DNA of 64,000 bases from Aquilaria yunnanensis (lineage: Eukaryota; Streptophyta; Magnoliopsida; Malvales; Thymelaeaceae): the NCBI GenBank assembly GCA_039654915.1, contig CM077597.1:86492001-86556000 (forward strand), written 5' to 3'. Below, piece after piece: positions 47,180-57,675 of this stretch. The position numbers and the translations under genes are program-made. Below the pieces are notes generated by a model. It was not told the origin of the DNA and did not search any database. It was given only the letters and a program-made list of their open reading frames with translations. The number at the start of each line of letters is the position of its first letter. Position 1 is the stretch's first letter.

Positions 47180-47385
47180 TGCTTCAGTTAGCTTTTCACT
47201 CCCATTTTCGGAAATACACTATTTTCATTTTTTAACTTTTTTCAATTTGGATTCAATATTATCTAATGAACCTTACTGATGTACTATTTCTTTTATAATT
47301 GACTCATAACCAGAGTTAATGAAATAAGAAAATTTCATCAATAATAATTATAAACAATAACAATAATTATAATAATAACAAGAAC
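47180..47385. repeat. Dispersed repeat, second copy
   Basis: Partner of 36290-36500, in the same orientation. Confidence 0.55.
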
Positions 47386-48339
47386 TGTAAGATTGATCTA
47401 GAATTTTTTTTTCCTATGGCTTTCCTATCAACAGAGCTATTTGATAAATTTTTATAGTATGTTCCATATGAAAATTACTTAATATTTTTTAAAAAAATAT
47501 ATAAACCTTTACTACGGTAAATGGAATGCTTTGTGCTCCATGTAGATACATCTATGAAGAGATGTATACACATCATCCATGTTACATATATCCTTACAAC
47601 ACATACGATGACGAATTGGCTCCTAATAGTCAATATTGTATCCCCATTTGTTGCTTGTTATCGTGCCCAAAATTTTCTAGGACTGTTTCCGTTGCTACTA
47701 GTATAAGGTTTGTTTCTGTTCATATTGGTGTCTATTTGATTCAATTAAGTTATAACATTTTTACGTGAGAGATTTCCTTGAGGAAATTAGGTTTAGAGAT
47801 GGTAAAATTCAACTTGGCTGATGACCTAGTGTTGACACCCAATTTCGTCCGGCCTTTTTTTTAAAAATTTTTTTAAAAAAAAACTAATTAAAAAAATTAT
47901 TATTATTATTATTATTATTGCTAAAAAATTTTAATTATGTTAATTAGTTTAAAATATATTTTTATTTTGAGAAGATTTGATTTAAAATAATATATGTGTG
48001 AATATGTATGTGTTTGGAATAAAAATAAAATTTCAGAAAAAAATGACAAAAAATTAAAAAGTTCGAGATAAAAATAACAAAATTGAGAAGTTTCAGGCAA
48101 AATTGACAAATTCTGAAAGTTCCAGGAGCATTTGGTAGTTTGTCACATAAAATTTTGAGCCTGCCGACGTTTTTGGCTCAAATTGACAGAAAACGACAAA
48201 ATTGTCAAAATCAGAAGCTTCAGGAACTTATCCAGAGGCTGAGAGACGTAAAGGACTAAAATTGTCATTTTACCAATTTAAGAGATAAGTTTGAATTTTT
48301 TTATTAATTTATCCATCAACAGTTCAGCTAAACTTCCTC

Positions 48340-48347
48340 TATAAATA
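48340..48347 (+). promoter_or_regulatory. TATA box of LTR B
   Basis: TATAAATA lies just before a C run, and matches the position of 8284 in LTR A. A GC-rich leader (48480-48650) follows. Confidence 0.65.
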
Positions 48348-48929
48348 GCCCCCCAAATTTTGTGCTGAACACAGAAAAAAATAGCAAAAAAACTTAGAGC
48401 TCCGTTTTAAAAAAAAGAGAAAATTACAGCCCTTAGCCCCAGCCCTCTTCCCTTCTTCCCCAGAAAGCCAAATTTTTTTTTTTTCACTGCTGTTCCCTCT
48501 CTCTTTCTCTCTCTCTCTCTCCGCCGTGCCCCTCGCTGCCCGCAGCCGCCGCCGTCCCTCCGCCTCGCCGCCCTCGCCGCCGCGCCGCCTCGCCGCCCCG
48601 CCAGCTGCCCCTGCCTCCCCCTCCTTTCGCGCGCGCCTTCGCGTCTCTGTTCTTCAGATTCAAAAACTTGTTTTGAAAGGTGAAACCTTGATTCCATACT
48701 TCATCTTTTCAATTTCTTTCAATTTGGTCACTAACCTTTTATTTTTGTTCCTGCAGAATAAATTACTAACCTTTTTAATTTTTACTTGTTTATTTATTTG
48801 TTAATTATTGTTATTATTACTAATCTTCTTTTTATTGTTGTTATTGACTTACTAACAACTAACTTTTAATATTATTATTGTTACTAACCTTTTAATTTTT
48901 GCATTATTACTAACTTTTATAATTGTTGT

Positions 48930-49480
48930 TAACAATTAATTAATTTTTATTATTGTTGTTAATTAATTAATTTAATTAACTTGGCTAACTTTTTATTATT
49001 GTTGTTAATTAATTAATTTAATTAACTTGGCTAACTTTTTATTATTGTTATTAATTAATTAATTTAATTAACTTGGCTAACTTTTTATTATTGTTGTTAA
49101 TTAATTAATTAATTTAATTAACTTGACTAACTTTTTATTATTGTTGTTAATTAATTAATTTAATTAACTTGACTAACTTTTTATTATTGTTGTTAATTAA
49201 TTAATTAACTTGACTAAATTTTTATTATTGTTGTTAATTAATTAATTTAATTAACTTGACTAATTTCTTTTTATTATTGTTGTTAATTAATTAACTTAAT
49301 TAAACTTGGCTAACTTTTATTTATTGTTGTTAATTAATCAACTTAATTAAACTTGGCTAACTTTTATTATTGTTGTTAATTAATTGACTTAATTAAACTT
49401 GGCTAATTTTTATTATTGTTGTTAATTGTTAATCTAACTTTACTAACTTTTTTTATTGTTATTAACAACTAACTATATTA
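48930..49480. repeat. 47 bp tandem array in LTR B
   Basis: About ten units, each with 'ttattattgttgttaatta' and 'aattaacttg(g/a)ctaac'. LTR A has only a short AT-rich stretch here (8900-8990), so the array expanded in B or contracted in A. Confidence 0.85.
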
Positions 49481-49775
49481 ATTGTGCTAACTTTTATTAT
49501 TGTGTTATTAAAGTGGATGGCCAAAAAGCCCCACTTTATTATTTTTTTTTTTTAACTAAAAGATTAAAAAAAAGGAATTTTATGTGAATAATTTCCTAAA
49601 GGCTAATAAAAATTATTTTTTTATTTTGAAACAAAGTTTTTATTCCTTTTAATAAACAAACATAATGAAATAAATAAATAAATAAATACAAATTTTTTTT
49701 TTTTTAAATACATCTTTAAAAGTGATGTTTTTTTCTAATTAATAATTAATAATGAAATATAAAAAAGAAATTAAA

Positions 49776-51393
49776 TTCCATGTCCAAATGATCCGCCAGG
49801 ATCCATGGCTTGGAAAATATTTTTTAAATAAAGTATATAAATAAATTTTCCTTTATTATTAAAAAAATAAAAAAAAAACTTTGGACTAATATTTTTTATT
49901 TATCTCTTTATCCAGCAAAATAATAAAATATAATTTTTTTGGTTTCTTTATTAATAAAAAGAATAAAGGAGTAAAAATTTTCTTGGGCTAATATTTTACT
50001 TATTTCTTTCAAAATAATAAAAAAAAGATATAACATTTTTTTTTTTGTTTTTGTTTCCTTTATTAAATAAAATTTTATTCAAATGATTTCAAATAAAGGT
50101 AATAATAAAAATCTTTTAGCAAACAAAAAGAACATAAAAAAAAATCATATAAATATCAAAAACTTTTTATACATATAAATCTTTGATTTCTTTAATCTTT
50201 TTTCAAAATAAATTATATAAATATCAAAACTTTACCTTTATTTTCCTTATTAAATAATCATTTTTGCTTAATTTTTTTATCAAAAATAAAACAAACAAAT
50301 ATTAAGATTTTTATTTTATTTTTGAAATATATATATAAATTTCCGGTTTCATCATTAAATAAATAAAGTTTTGTTTACTTTTTGATTCACCTTTTATTAA
50401 ATAAAATATTAAGGCTTCACTTTTATTTTTAAAATATACATATAAATCTTTAGTTTTCTTCATTAAATAAACAAAAACCTTGATTAAATAATTACTTTCT
50501 TGGTTCATCTTTTATCAAATCAAAAAAAATAAGCTTAAAAAATAAATATGTATAAATATCAAGACTTTCTTTATATAAATCTTTTCTTTATTATTTTATT
50601 GAATAATTAATTTTGGTTAATCTTTTAAATAAAAAATCAAATACATGAGAATTAAGATTTTATTTTCAACTCTTTTGTTTTCTTTGGTAAATAAATAAAA
50701 TCCTGGTATTAAATAATTATTTTTAATTAGTTCATGGTATATTGGCTGGAAACTGTCTCGTGCCCGCTTTTGAGCTGCTTCACCTGGTGAAGAGGGTCTG
50801 GCTGAGTAACAACGCCCCGTACTATGATCAAAGATTTTTTTTTATTTTATTTTTTTTAAACTCTTTGATTCCTTTAAATTAACTTCTTATTAAATAAAAA
50901 AATTAATTGCTTTTGAATTCTTTTATAAATTAAGAAAAAAATCAGATAAAAATAAAAGAAAGATAAAAAAAGAAATAAAAGAAAGATAAAAAAAGAAATA
51001 AAAAAAAAAGAAGATAAGAAAAATAAGATAAAAGATAAAAAAAAAGAAAAGAAAAGAAAGAAAAAAAAAGAAGTAAAAATATAAAGACAAATTTTTAGTT
51101 AGTATTAAAAATCATTACCTTTTAAAAAATTAATTTCAGGAATTAAATAATTACGATTAAGTAAATCAATTTCCATATCCGGATGATCCGGCAGGATCTA
51201 CGGTTTGGAAAATATCAATTTTTTTAAAAATAAATAAATTAAATAAAAAGATAAAAATCCATATTTTTACAATATGGATAAAATTGTTTAAAATTTCACC
51301 AAATTCCGTGTCCAAATGACTCGGCAGAGTCCATGGTTCGGAATCCAAAAATCTTCCGTGTCCAAATGACTCGGCAGAGTCCATGGTTCGGAA
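49776..51393 (+). repeat. Four 40-nt covarying fold-back motifs in LTR B
   Basis: Copies at 49776-49815, 51171-51210, 51304-51343 and 51354-51393 are each exactly 40 bases. Inner stems are GATCC/GGATC or GACTC/GAGTC; outer stems are TTCCA/TGGAA or TTCCG/CGGAA. Where one arm changes, the other arm changes to keep pairing. Confidence 0.85.
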
Positions 51394-51663
51394 GTATCAA
51401 ATTTTATCCAACTTAATTACCAAAAATCCACATTTTCGACTAATTCAGTTAAAATATCTAAATTAACTGAAATTTTTTTTAAAAGCAAAGTAAAACAAAA
51501 TTAAAATCAACTAAGGTGCCAATTTTTGGGCGTTTTAACAAAGTTGTTTCAACGTAACCGTACTCCCGAACCCCCGAACTCTCGCAGACCATATTTTAGG
51601 TGACCAATCGACCTAAGTAAACTGATTGGTGGCGACTCCAGAAAACCCGACGTTGCCACAGCT

Positions 51664-51682
51664 TGGCGACTCCACTGGGGAC
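51664..51682 (+). other. Primer binding site of element B
   Basis: TGGCGACTCCACTGGGGAC follows the LTR end after four bases. It is the tRNA-Arg-type PBS reported for Ogre/Tat elements. Its first 11 bases also occur just inside the LTR at 51630-51640. Confidence 0.8.
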
Positions 51683-52287
51683 ATGCGACGTTAGTGAGTC
51701 GAGCCTAAAGTTGATTTGTTTTGATTTACTTTGCTTTACTATTATGTGGATTTATATATTATATTTACTTAAGTAAACATGCATAACGCATTCACAAAAT
51801 GAAGCTCTATACCCGAGCTTCCTTAAATCAAACACGATTCTTTCTAAGCGGAATTGGTGTTGCTGTCCTTGTGAGGCCACGGTCTCCAAGCCTTCACCGG
51901 TTTCAAAGTAGTAAAGTAGTGTATTGCCTTCTGAGACGGTTAGTCTCTGCATGGGCCCACGAAAAGCTACGACTCGAATTAATCCATTCCTTACATAAAC
52001 CCTAGAGGGTAAGGAATCGGGCCGTCACTATGATTCAGTGACGGGATTCGGGAACTATCCCTTGCCTTTTTGATAAACCACCTTCTGCATGTAGAATTCC
52101 TTACTCTACCTTAGAACCAGCCATTAAGAATTTCCCATACCTCGGTTCCCATTTCCATAGGTTTTGTTTTATCTATATGTTTGTATGATCCTATGTGTTA
52201 TTTTTTTTACTAACTCTATTTTTCCTTATTTTTCCGGCATATACATTTCATCATTAAAGATAAGTATTTGGTGAAAGAACTATTATC
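51683..52287 (+). other. 5' leader of element B
   Basis: Untranslated leader between the primer site and ORF1. Short open frames on both strands have no recognisable domain. Confidence 0.6.
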
Positions 52288-53982
52288 ATGGATATTCTCG
52301 ATTATCTTCCCACGGCTGTTACTGGATCATGGAATGACACGGTAATCGAAACTCAGCCTGAAGCTATGGAATATTCCGAAACGGCTCAAAAGCTTCACGG
52401 AGATGCTCTGACATCCCATTCTCACGTACAGCTTAAGGACCAGGTATCGGTCCGGATAAATTAGAACGACACCACGGAATTATTGCAAGTCTGGAATAGT
52501 TGGAATTCTGCTGATCGGGAAGCTTTTACGGCAAAATATGGTCACATCACTTGCCTACTAAAGGTTACCGTTGATGCATCACTTGTCCGGGCTCTAATAC
52601 AATTTTGGGATCCATTTTATCGATGCTTTTCTTTCGATAAGATGGATCTGGTTCCAACCATTGAAGAATACAACAGCCTCTTGGGTTGGTCCTCCGACTA
52701 TCCAATCGAGACTTATCAACATGATAGAAGAACGGAGCCTCATCGAGCCCTAGCAAAATTATTGGATATGCCAGCTTCCAGTCTTCAAACCAAGTTTGCA
52801 ACAAAAGGATCTCGAAAATTTATCAGTTGGATCGACTTAAAACAATTAAGTCACGTTCTCCCTCAGAAAAATCAACGACGCAAGCTTTTCGCCTTGGCGA
52901 TATATGGCCTGGTAGTCTTCCCAAGAATCGTCGGATTCATTGAAGGAGACATCATTACACTATTTGAGCAAATCTGCAATGCTCAAATAAATCCGACCTC
53001 AGCAATATTATGTGAAACTATCAGGGCATTAAACTTTTGTCGCCAAAGAGGGGGCAAATTCATAGGATGTTCACATCTCCTCAACATTTGGATCAAAAGC
53101 CACCTTCCTTGTGAGAAGCAACATTTTGGAAATCGCTTTTCAAAGGACTTCATCCCAATCGAAGCCTTTTTGAAAAGTGAAACCATTCATCACGACAGCA
53201 AGGAAGCATGGGTTGATTATTTCAAGAACATCACCGAATTCCAAATTGAATGGAGAGCCCCCTGGTCTACCTCCACCCGCGTTGTCTACCGTTGCGGCAA
53301 TTGCCCGTGGGTTCCTCTCTTAGGTATATGGGGAGGAACAAGTTATGCCCCAGCTCAAGTACGAAAACAATTTGGGTCCATGCAATTTATACCCATGACG
53401 CATAATCTGAGTAAGTTGGAATTTTCACACGAAGATCCAAATTCAAATAAGCTCGCAATGGGTATTTCAGTTGCGTGGAAAAGAATTTTCATATTGAAGT
53501 CGGGGCCTATTATTTCTCCCACCGCTTATTGTGAATGGAGAAATAACCGGAAGGAAGGAATAGTTCTACCTGAAGAGGTCATCAGAAAATTGGCGAAAAG
53601 AGAGTTGGAGAAAGAACTAGAGGAAGAAAAGGAGAAGAACAAGAGGATGCTCCTTGACATGCAACAGCTCGGTCACAAAACACAACTCCTCGAAGAGAAA
53701 GTTGAATACCAAAAACAAGTCATCTCCCAATTGGTTGATGAAACCGATCAAAAAGAGATGAGAGTCAGATACTGGGAAGATCAATACAGATTTTCTCAAG
53801 ATCAATTACAAACATTTTTGGTAGAAGTCAGAAAAGTTACAGAACAAGCCCAACTAATGGGCGAAGAAGCCAAGGAGTTAGAAGAACTGAGCTGTCCTAC
53901 TCCATCAGTAAATGTTCAAAGAATGATGGAGTTCATATCTAAGGCCAGAAAGCAGTATTGTACTTTGGGTCGTTTCTTTTAA
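52288..53982 (+). pseudogene. ORF1 of Tat/Ogre element B (DUF7745-like), one amber codon
   Basis: From ATG 52288 the frame is open to TAA at 53980-53982 except for TAG at 52462-52464 (codon 59). The main part (from about codon 65) resembles the plant mobile domain-like DUF7745 protein encoded upstream of gag in Ogre/Tat elements, including FDKMDLVPTIEEYNSLLGW. It ends in a long Glu/Lys-rich coiled coil (about codons 432-535). The function of this ORF in the family is unknown. After the stop no ATG occurs for some distance, so the natural start is 52288 and the TAG is a true break unless it is read through. Confidence 0.8.
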
Positions 53983-54170
53983 ACAAACCTTTTGCTGAAT
54001 GTAATTGAGAAATTCCATTATAGTTCTTCTTTCACCAAGTATTTACAATATTCATGCATGCATCCATCACATCAATCATACACACATAGAATCTAATAAA
54101 ATAAATATTCCTTTAAAAGGGTAAAATTGGACCTCAACACCGATATTCAACTCGACTCAAAACAAGATTA

Positions 54171-57100
54171 ATGGCAGAACAAGCCGAAGGACGTCTCATG
54201 GAGATGGAGTCCAAGATTGAAAGTATGTCAGAACAGATGAGACAATTGATGGAATTAATCAAAGGGAAAGCAACTCAAGTCCCCATCAAAGAAGCACAAG
54301 ATCCCACTTATCCTCCGGGATTCACTCCGCAACGAGTCTCAGTCCAAGAAAACCTGTTTCAAGAACCAGGACAGTCTGCTAGTGTTCACCTGAAACAAGA
54401 CACCGTACATGAAGAGAAGAAGATGTTACCAAAAGAAGAAGCAGAATCTCAAAAACTCGAAACGATAGAAAAGAGACTGCGAGCCATTGAAGGAGGTACT
54501 ATGTTCGGATCTCTCTCAGTGGATGATCTCTGCTTAGTGCCAGACGTCGAAATCCCTTCGGACTTTAAGGTGCCAGATTTCATAAAATACGATGGAACGA
54601 GTGATCCCATCACTCACATCACTTTGTTTCTCAGAAGACTACAACCACTTACCAAAGATGAGAAGGTGTGGATCGCACTTTTTCAGGAAAGTCTCACAAA
54701 ATCAGCATTACAGTGGTATCTAAGCCAAGGTCCAAGAAACATAAAAACTTGGAATGACCTTGCTCAGGCCTTCATCAGCAACTATAAACATGTTATGGAC
54801 TTAGCTCCGGATCGCCAAACTCTCCAAAACATGAAGAAGAAAAAAACAGAAACTTTTAAGGAATACGCCCAACGATGGAGGGACTTAGCTGCACAAGTAC
54901 AGCCACCCATGACAGAAAGAGAAATGGTCACTTTGTTTGTCCAGACACTGAAATACCCATACTATGACAAACTTATTGGCAATGCGGCAACTAACTTCTC
55001 CGACGTAGTCATGTCTGGAGAAAGGATCGAGCATGGTATCAGGACCGGGAAGATTACTGAGTCCTTTAGTGATCCTATGAAAAGAGGAGGACCATCCAGA
55101 AGAAAAGATGAAGAAATACAACAAATCGGACGAGGAAGAGGGATTTCCTTCGTGGGCACTGTGGCCACCGGACCTCGCCTATCCTATTCTGCCAATAAGC
55201 CCAATTATTATCCTACCAATAGGCCCAATGATTATCCTCCAAATAGGCCCAGTGATTATCTTCCCAATAGACCCAACAATTATCCTCTCAACAGGCCTAA
55301 TCAGTTACGGCCACCTGTTCCGACTCCTCCAATGCCTGCACCAAGACCAAGAGAAATTTTCGCACCGATTCCCATGACTTATACTGAGTTATATCCAAAA
55401 CTCATCCAGAGCCAACTCATTCACCCAATTCCCACAAGGCCATTCGAACCCCCATATCCAACATGGTATAACCCTAAACTAAATTGCCCATATCATGATG
55501 GTGCCGTGGGCCACGGACTCGAAAATTGCATAGCATTGAAGCGTATAGTCCAACAATTAATTGAGTCAAAGTGGTTGGACTTTTCCGATGAACCAAACAT
55601 CACTCATAATCCATTGCCTCCTCATCAAGCCAAACCAGTCAATATGATGGAAGAATACTGGCCGATGAAGAAAACAGTCAATGATATCATAACCCCTCTT
55701 AAGCATGTATATTCATGCCTTGTGAAAGAAGGGATTATCATAGGAAAGTCTTCTGGAAATAAAGAAGTCGAGCATGAGGAATGGTGCAACTTTCATAACA
55801 GTAAGAGTCATTCTATCCAAGAATGCCCAGAATTCCGTAAAAGTCTACAAAGTCTCATGGACTCCTCCCAAATCATTGTTTTTATGTCAGATAAAGAGGA
55901 TGACGTGAATGTGATAATTAAAGAACAAGAAGTCAATATCATGCCAAGGCCACTAGTCATTCCAATCTCAAAATCTGCTCTCAAGCCTTTAAGAATTCAA
56001 GTTCCAAAGCCATTCCCGTACAAATCAGACAAAACTGTTCCATGGAACTATGGCTATACTTCTAACATCACATCAACTCCGTTAGAAGTTGGGGGCATGA
56101 CTAGAAGCGGTCGGTGTTATTCTCCCGAGCAAATGAACAAGCTCCAACAAGAGAAGAATGTTACGGATCCAGCAAATGGACCTATTAACACATCTAAAGA
56201 GCAAGAGATGCCTCGAGCAGTAACAGATGAACAAGCTACTGAGTTTCTCAAACTCATAAAGCAAAGTGAATACAGCATCGTGGAGCAGTTGAACCGTCTG
56301 CCAGCAAAGATCTCCATACTTTCATTGCTCTTAAGTTCTGATGCCCATCGAGAAGCTCTTCTCAAAGTCCTGAATAAGGCTTATGTTGAACAAGATATCT
56401 CCGTGAACAACTTTGACCACCTTGTCAACAACATCACGGCACAAAATCTCATCACATTCACTGACGATGAGATACCAGCAGAAGGAAGGGGTCACTCTAA
56501 GGCTCTACATATTTCGATTAAATACAAAGATCGGATTATGGCTAGAGTTCTGATCGACAATGGATCAGCTCTAAATGTAATGCCATTAGAAACTTTACAT
56601 AAGATCGGTTTAGACCCATCACACCTCAACAACAGTCATATTGTTGTTCGAGCATTTGACGGAACGAAGAGAGATGTTGTTGGAGAAATAGAGCTACCAA
56701 TAGGGATTGGTCCCTGTCTTTTCCACATCACATTCCAAGTCATGGATATTTGTCCATCTTATACCTGCCTGCTGGGAAGACCATGGATCCATATGGCCGG
56801 AGCAATTCCTTCTTCATTACACCAGAAAATGAAATTCATTATTGAAGGAAAGATAATCACGGTCTTCGCTGAAGAAGACATCCTGCTATCAAGACCTGCG
56901 GATGCTCAATATGTCGAAGTCAATGAAAATGTACCTGATTGCTCCTTCAGGTCTTTTGAGATTGTCAATGCTGCTTATGTCAGCGAATATGAAGAAGAAC
57001 CCATTCCTAGCATCTCTAAAACAAGTCGCATGGTTGCCAAACTCATGATAAAAGGAGGATACTCACCGGGGTTAGGACTGGGACAAGATTTACAAGGAAT

Positions 57101-57482
57101 CACAGAACCATTGAAAATCACCACAAATGAAGGGAAATACGGCCTAGGCTTCACACCGACAAGACATGATAAAATGAAGGCAATAGCTGAAAAGAGAGAA
57201 AAGAGGATTGCACGATTAACAGGGCATCCTCTCCAGGAAAGAAATCTGGATATCCCTGAAATCACCGAAACGTTCGTGAGTGGTGGTCTCATTCCAAAAA
57301 ATGACAATGAAGGCAAGCTGACTATCAACATCAACAAGTCTTTTGAAAGTCTTTCTGTTCAGGCAATCATCAGCGATTCACCTGAAGAGGAGGAGCTTGT
57401 TCAACCTTGTGGCCCACGGGATGTGCTGAACAATTGGGAGGCGATAGAACTGCCTGTTATAATCGAAAGCTTTCCAAAGTAA
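54171..57482 (+). CDS. Gag-protease polyprotein of element B, with G-patch
   Basis: A 1103-residue frame from ATG 54171. It shows an N-terminal coiled coil (about 5-35), retrotransposon gag domain (about 120-300), a run of NRPN/DYP repeats (about 345-380), two Cys/His clusters in place of a classic zinc knuckle (CPYHDGAVGHGLENC near 443; CNFHNSKSHSIQEC near 540), aspartic protease DNGSALNVMP (D796) with LLGRPWIH, and a G-patch-like segment (about 948-995, GYSPGLGLGQ). Gag forms the particle and the protease matures it. G-patch after protease is known in some retroelements. The stop lies within the intron candidate 57479-57675, so splicing would fuse this frame to RT. Confidence 0.9.
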   Translation: MAEQAEGRLMEMESKIESMSEQMRQLMELIKGKATQVPIKEAQDPTYPPGFTPQRVSVQENLFQEPGQSASVHLKQDTVHEEKKMLPKEEAESQKLETIEKRLRAIEGGTMFGSLSVDDLCLVPDVEIPSDFKVPDFIKYDGTSDPITHITLFLRRLQPLTKDEKVWIALFQESLTKSALQWYLSQGPRNIKTWNDLAQAFISNYKHVMDLAPDRQTLQNMKKKKTETFKEYAQRWRDLAAQVQPPMTEREMVTLFVQTLKYPYYDKLIGNAATNFSDVVMSGERIEHGIRTGKITESFSDPMKRGGPSRRKDEEIQQIGRGRGISFVGTVATGPRLSYSANKPNYYPTNRPNDYPPNRPSDYLPNRPNNYPLNRPNQLRPPVPTPPMPAPRPREIFAPIPMTYTELYPKLIQSQLIHPIPTRPFEPPYPTWYNPKLNCPYHDGAVGHGLENCIALKRIVQQLIESKWLDFSDEPNITHNPLPPHQAKPVNMMEEYWPMKKTVNDIITPLKHVYSCLVKEGIIIGKSSGNKEVEHEEWCNFHNSKSHSIQECPEFRKSLQSLMDSSQIIVFMSDKEDDVNVIIKEQEVNIMPRPLVIPISKSALKPLRIQVPKPFPYKSDKTVPWNYGYTSNITSTPLEVGGMTRSGRCYSPEQMNKLQQEKNVTDPANGPINTSKEQEMPRAVTDEQATEFLKLIKQSEYSIVEQLNRLPAKISILSLLLSSDAHREALLKVLNKAYVEQDISVNNFDHLVNNITAQNLITFTDDEIPAEGRGHSKALHISIKYKDRIMARVLIDNGSALNVMPLETLHKIGLDPSHLNNSHIVVRAFDGTKRDVVGEIELPIGIGPCLFHITFQVMDICPSYTCLLGRPWIHMAGAIPSSLHQKMKFIIEGKIITVFAEEDILLSRPADAQYVEVNENVPDCSFRSFEIVNAAYVSEYEEEPIPSISKTSRMVAKLMIKGGYSPGLGLGQDLQGITEPLKITTNEGKYGLGFTPTRHDKMKAIAEKREKRIARLTGHPLQERNLDIPEITETFVSGGLIPKNDNEGKLTININKSFESLSVQAIISDSPEEEELVQPCGPRDVLNNWEAIELPVIIESFPK

Positions 57483-57675
57483 TCTAATAGTAAAAACCTC
57501 CTAAAGAAAGGTTCAATCAATAGGGTGTAGTCTTTGTTTAAGTGAACCTTTTAGTTATTGCTTTTTATTCCAATAAAGTTGTGATTTATGCACATTGTAA
57601 ATAAAGTACCAGTTTGCATCCATCTCATTCGTGCCATTTTTTCTCTTCTCTTTCTTTTCTCTCTGGATAATGCAG
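57479..57675 (+). other. Ogre-type intron candidate between protease and RT
   Basis: A GT at 57479 overlaps the gag-protease stop. An AG at 57674-57675 follows a pyrimidine-rich tract (about 57640-57664) in a good plant acceptor context. Removing the 197 nt interrupts a codon after its second base and restores one continuous frame through 57707 into RT, with no stop in between. The in-frame TAA at 57668-57670 shows that the RT frame is closed upstream without splicing. An intron at this place is an established trait of Ogre elements. The donor is not a strong consensus. Confidence 0.75.

Larger units (their letters stand above)
41385..47829. other. Intergenic DNA, no gene recognised
   Basis: AT-rich sequence with short open stretches only. 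It holds a T run near 42122-42142, a (TA)n microsatellite at 43293-43324, an (ATTAG)n run at about 47154-47178, and the second copies of two dispersed repeats (43985-44075, 47180-47385). A minus-strand stretch at 46082-46348 encodes a possible hydrophobic segment (VACVAYALFGPCITLAIAC) but begins with TTG and matches no family I know. The stretch 47526-47768 is Cys/Tyr-rich and also unrecognised. An exon of a host gene here cannot be excluded. Confidence 0.5.
47830..51659 (+). mobile_element. 5' LTR of element B (3830 bp)
   Basis: The LTR starts TGTTGACACCC and ends GTTGCCACA five bases before the primer site. Compared with LTR A it contains an expanded 47 bp tandem array (about 48930-49480), a long purine-only-like tract (50932-51085) and about 80 bases of balanced composition at 50748-50828. 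Conserved blocks include a TATA box at 48340 and four 40-nt fold-backs. Confidence 0.9.

Noticed and set aside
48407..48804. Open frames in the GC-rich leader of LTR B
   Set aside because: Same reason as in LTR A; no domain and not conserved in sequence between the two LTRs.
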